Below, one piece after another: positions 63,323-64,000 of a stretch of 64,000 nt of DNA (position 1 is its first letter; every line of letters starts with the position of its first letter). The translations under genes and the position numbers were made by a program. The notes beneath the pieces were generated by a model. It worked only from the letters and a program-made list of their open reading frames with translations, ran no database searches and was not told the DNA's origin. Origin of the DNA: Paenibacillus dauci (lineage in GTDB: Bacteria > Bacillota > Bacilli > Paenibacillales > Paenibacillaceae); contig NZ_LAQQ01000001.1 of NCBI RefSeq assembly GCF_000971985.1, positions 682,001 to 746,000 on the forward strand, written 5' to 3'.

Positions 63323-64000
63323 TCAGGATACGCCCAGGTATTCTTTGATCCCTTTCACTACAGATGCAGCGATCTGATCCTGCTTGGCGGAATCCATCAT
63401 TTTGGACTCTTCCGTTCTGTTGCTGATAAATCCAACTTCCAGCAGTACAGCCGGCATAGTGGTTTCGCGAATAACATGGAAGTTACCATATTGTACGCCA
63501 CGATCTTTGAAGCCTGTAGCAGCTACAAAGTACTTGTGAATTGTCTGTGCCAGCTTTTTGCTGCTGCTGCGCTGATAGTACGTCTCTGTGCCTGAAGCTG
63601 CCGATGAACCGCTGCTGTTCGCATGAATGGATACAAATACATCCGCATTCAACTTCTCGGCTACTTTGACACGCTCCTTCAGTTCGAGGAAGGTATCATC
63701 CGAGCGTGTCAGAATGACATCAATATTCGGATCATCTTTGAGCAGTGCTTCTACTTTGAGAGCCAGTCCAAGGTTCAACCTTTTCTCGGTAGTTTGGGAG
63801 CCTACGGCACCCGGATCCTGGTCGCCGTGACCTGCATCGATTACCACTACCTTTTTACCGGAATTACCTACCGATGAACCCGGCTGGGTTGCACCTGTGC
63901 TGGAATCTGGCTGTTTGGTCGTACCATTGTCTGCTGTCAGATCCACAATCAGCAGTCCTTGTCCTTCGTTGAAGACTTCGTAATTTTTGGCTTTTTTCAG
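63323..64000 (-). CDS. N-acetylmuramoyl-L-alanine amidase, Amidase_3 (N-terminus beyond window)
   Basis: Cell wall hydrolase that cuts between MurNAc and the stem peptide. The visible 225 residues start inside an AMIN-like wall-targeting domain (NYEVFNEGQGLLIVDLTADN), then a Ser/Thr/Gly linker, then the zinc amidase domain: VVIDAGHGDQDPGAVGSQTT (first His), NLGLALKVEALL (Glu), FVSIHANSSGS (second His) and the final VLLEVGFISNRTE with the catalytic Glu. The frame stays open through base 64000, so the start and signal peptide are not in the window. Confidence 0.93.
   Translation of the reverse strand: MKKAKNYEVFNEGQGLLIVDLTADNGTTKQPDSSTGATQPGSSVGNSGKKVVVIDAGHGDQDPGAVGSQTTEKRLNLGLALKVEALLKDDPNIDVILTRSDDTFLELKERVKVAEKLNADVFVSIHANSSGSSAASGTETYYQRSSSKKLAQTIHKYFVAATGFKDRGVQYGNFHVIRETTMPAVLLEVGFISNRTEESKMMDSAKQDQIAASVVKGIKEYLGVS

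Overview
The window looks like chromosomal DNA of a Paenibacillus-type Firmicute. The support is strong AGGAGG-type ribosome binding sites, a separate topoisomerase IV pair (ParE/ParC), a tandem dynamin like Bacillus DynA, yheI/yheH-like ABC exporters, a GbsR-type regulator, Fur boxes of the Bacillus type and a moderate base composition. Most genes are ordinary core or niche genes in short operons closed by clear rho-independent terminators. Both edges cut genes: a sugar-binding lipoprotein on the left and a cell wall amidase on the right.

Layout. 1-3.2 kb: a sugar ABC importer, divergent from a GbsR-like regulator and an aldo/keto reductase. 5.1-5.7 kb: a macrodomain protein. 5.7-13 kb: a clearly AT-richer accessory island with a decayed IS5-type transposase end, a 5'-truncated ankyrin gene, two tandem SIR2 proteins closely resembling the anti-phage NADase DSR2, and two unrecognised gene remnants. 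13-20 kb: galactokinase-like kinase, fused trehalose synthase/phosphatase, YceI protein and an OmpR-type two-component system. 20.5-24.6 kb: an Excalibur protein, then an operon of NrtR-like regulator, NADAR protein and bacterial PARG, which is an ADP-ribose/NAD module. 24.6-31 kb: a Fur-box HmoA-like monooxygenase, a molybdate regulator with modAB, a double GNAT protein, and flavodoxin plus an unknown protein behind a Fur box. 31-34 kb: a small unusual cluster (RelE-like?, papain-like?, DUF1906, a split sigma factor and a RhiA-like protein). 34-43 kb: a NarL-type two-component system, an RNA methyltransferase/pseudouridine synthase pair, and parC/parE. 43-53 kb: ABC-2 exporter, SGNH esterase, alpha-glucosidase, tRNA-Lys, CAP protein, a barstar-like fusion, GNAT and PurT. 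53.7-64 kb: a heterodimeric ABC exporter, tandem dynamin, endonuclease III and an amidase.

Most interesting points: the tandem DSR2-like pair in its island; a 10-bp-phased TAGT array between the excisionase-type molybdate regulator and modA, which suggests head-to-tail BldC-like binding; the NrtR-NADAR-PARG operon with a 29-bp palindrome over its promoter; the split sigma factor next to unexported hydrolase-like proteins; and a barstar domain carried on an unknown N-terminal domain. Functional names come from reading the sequence and from memory of the families. No database search was run.
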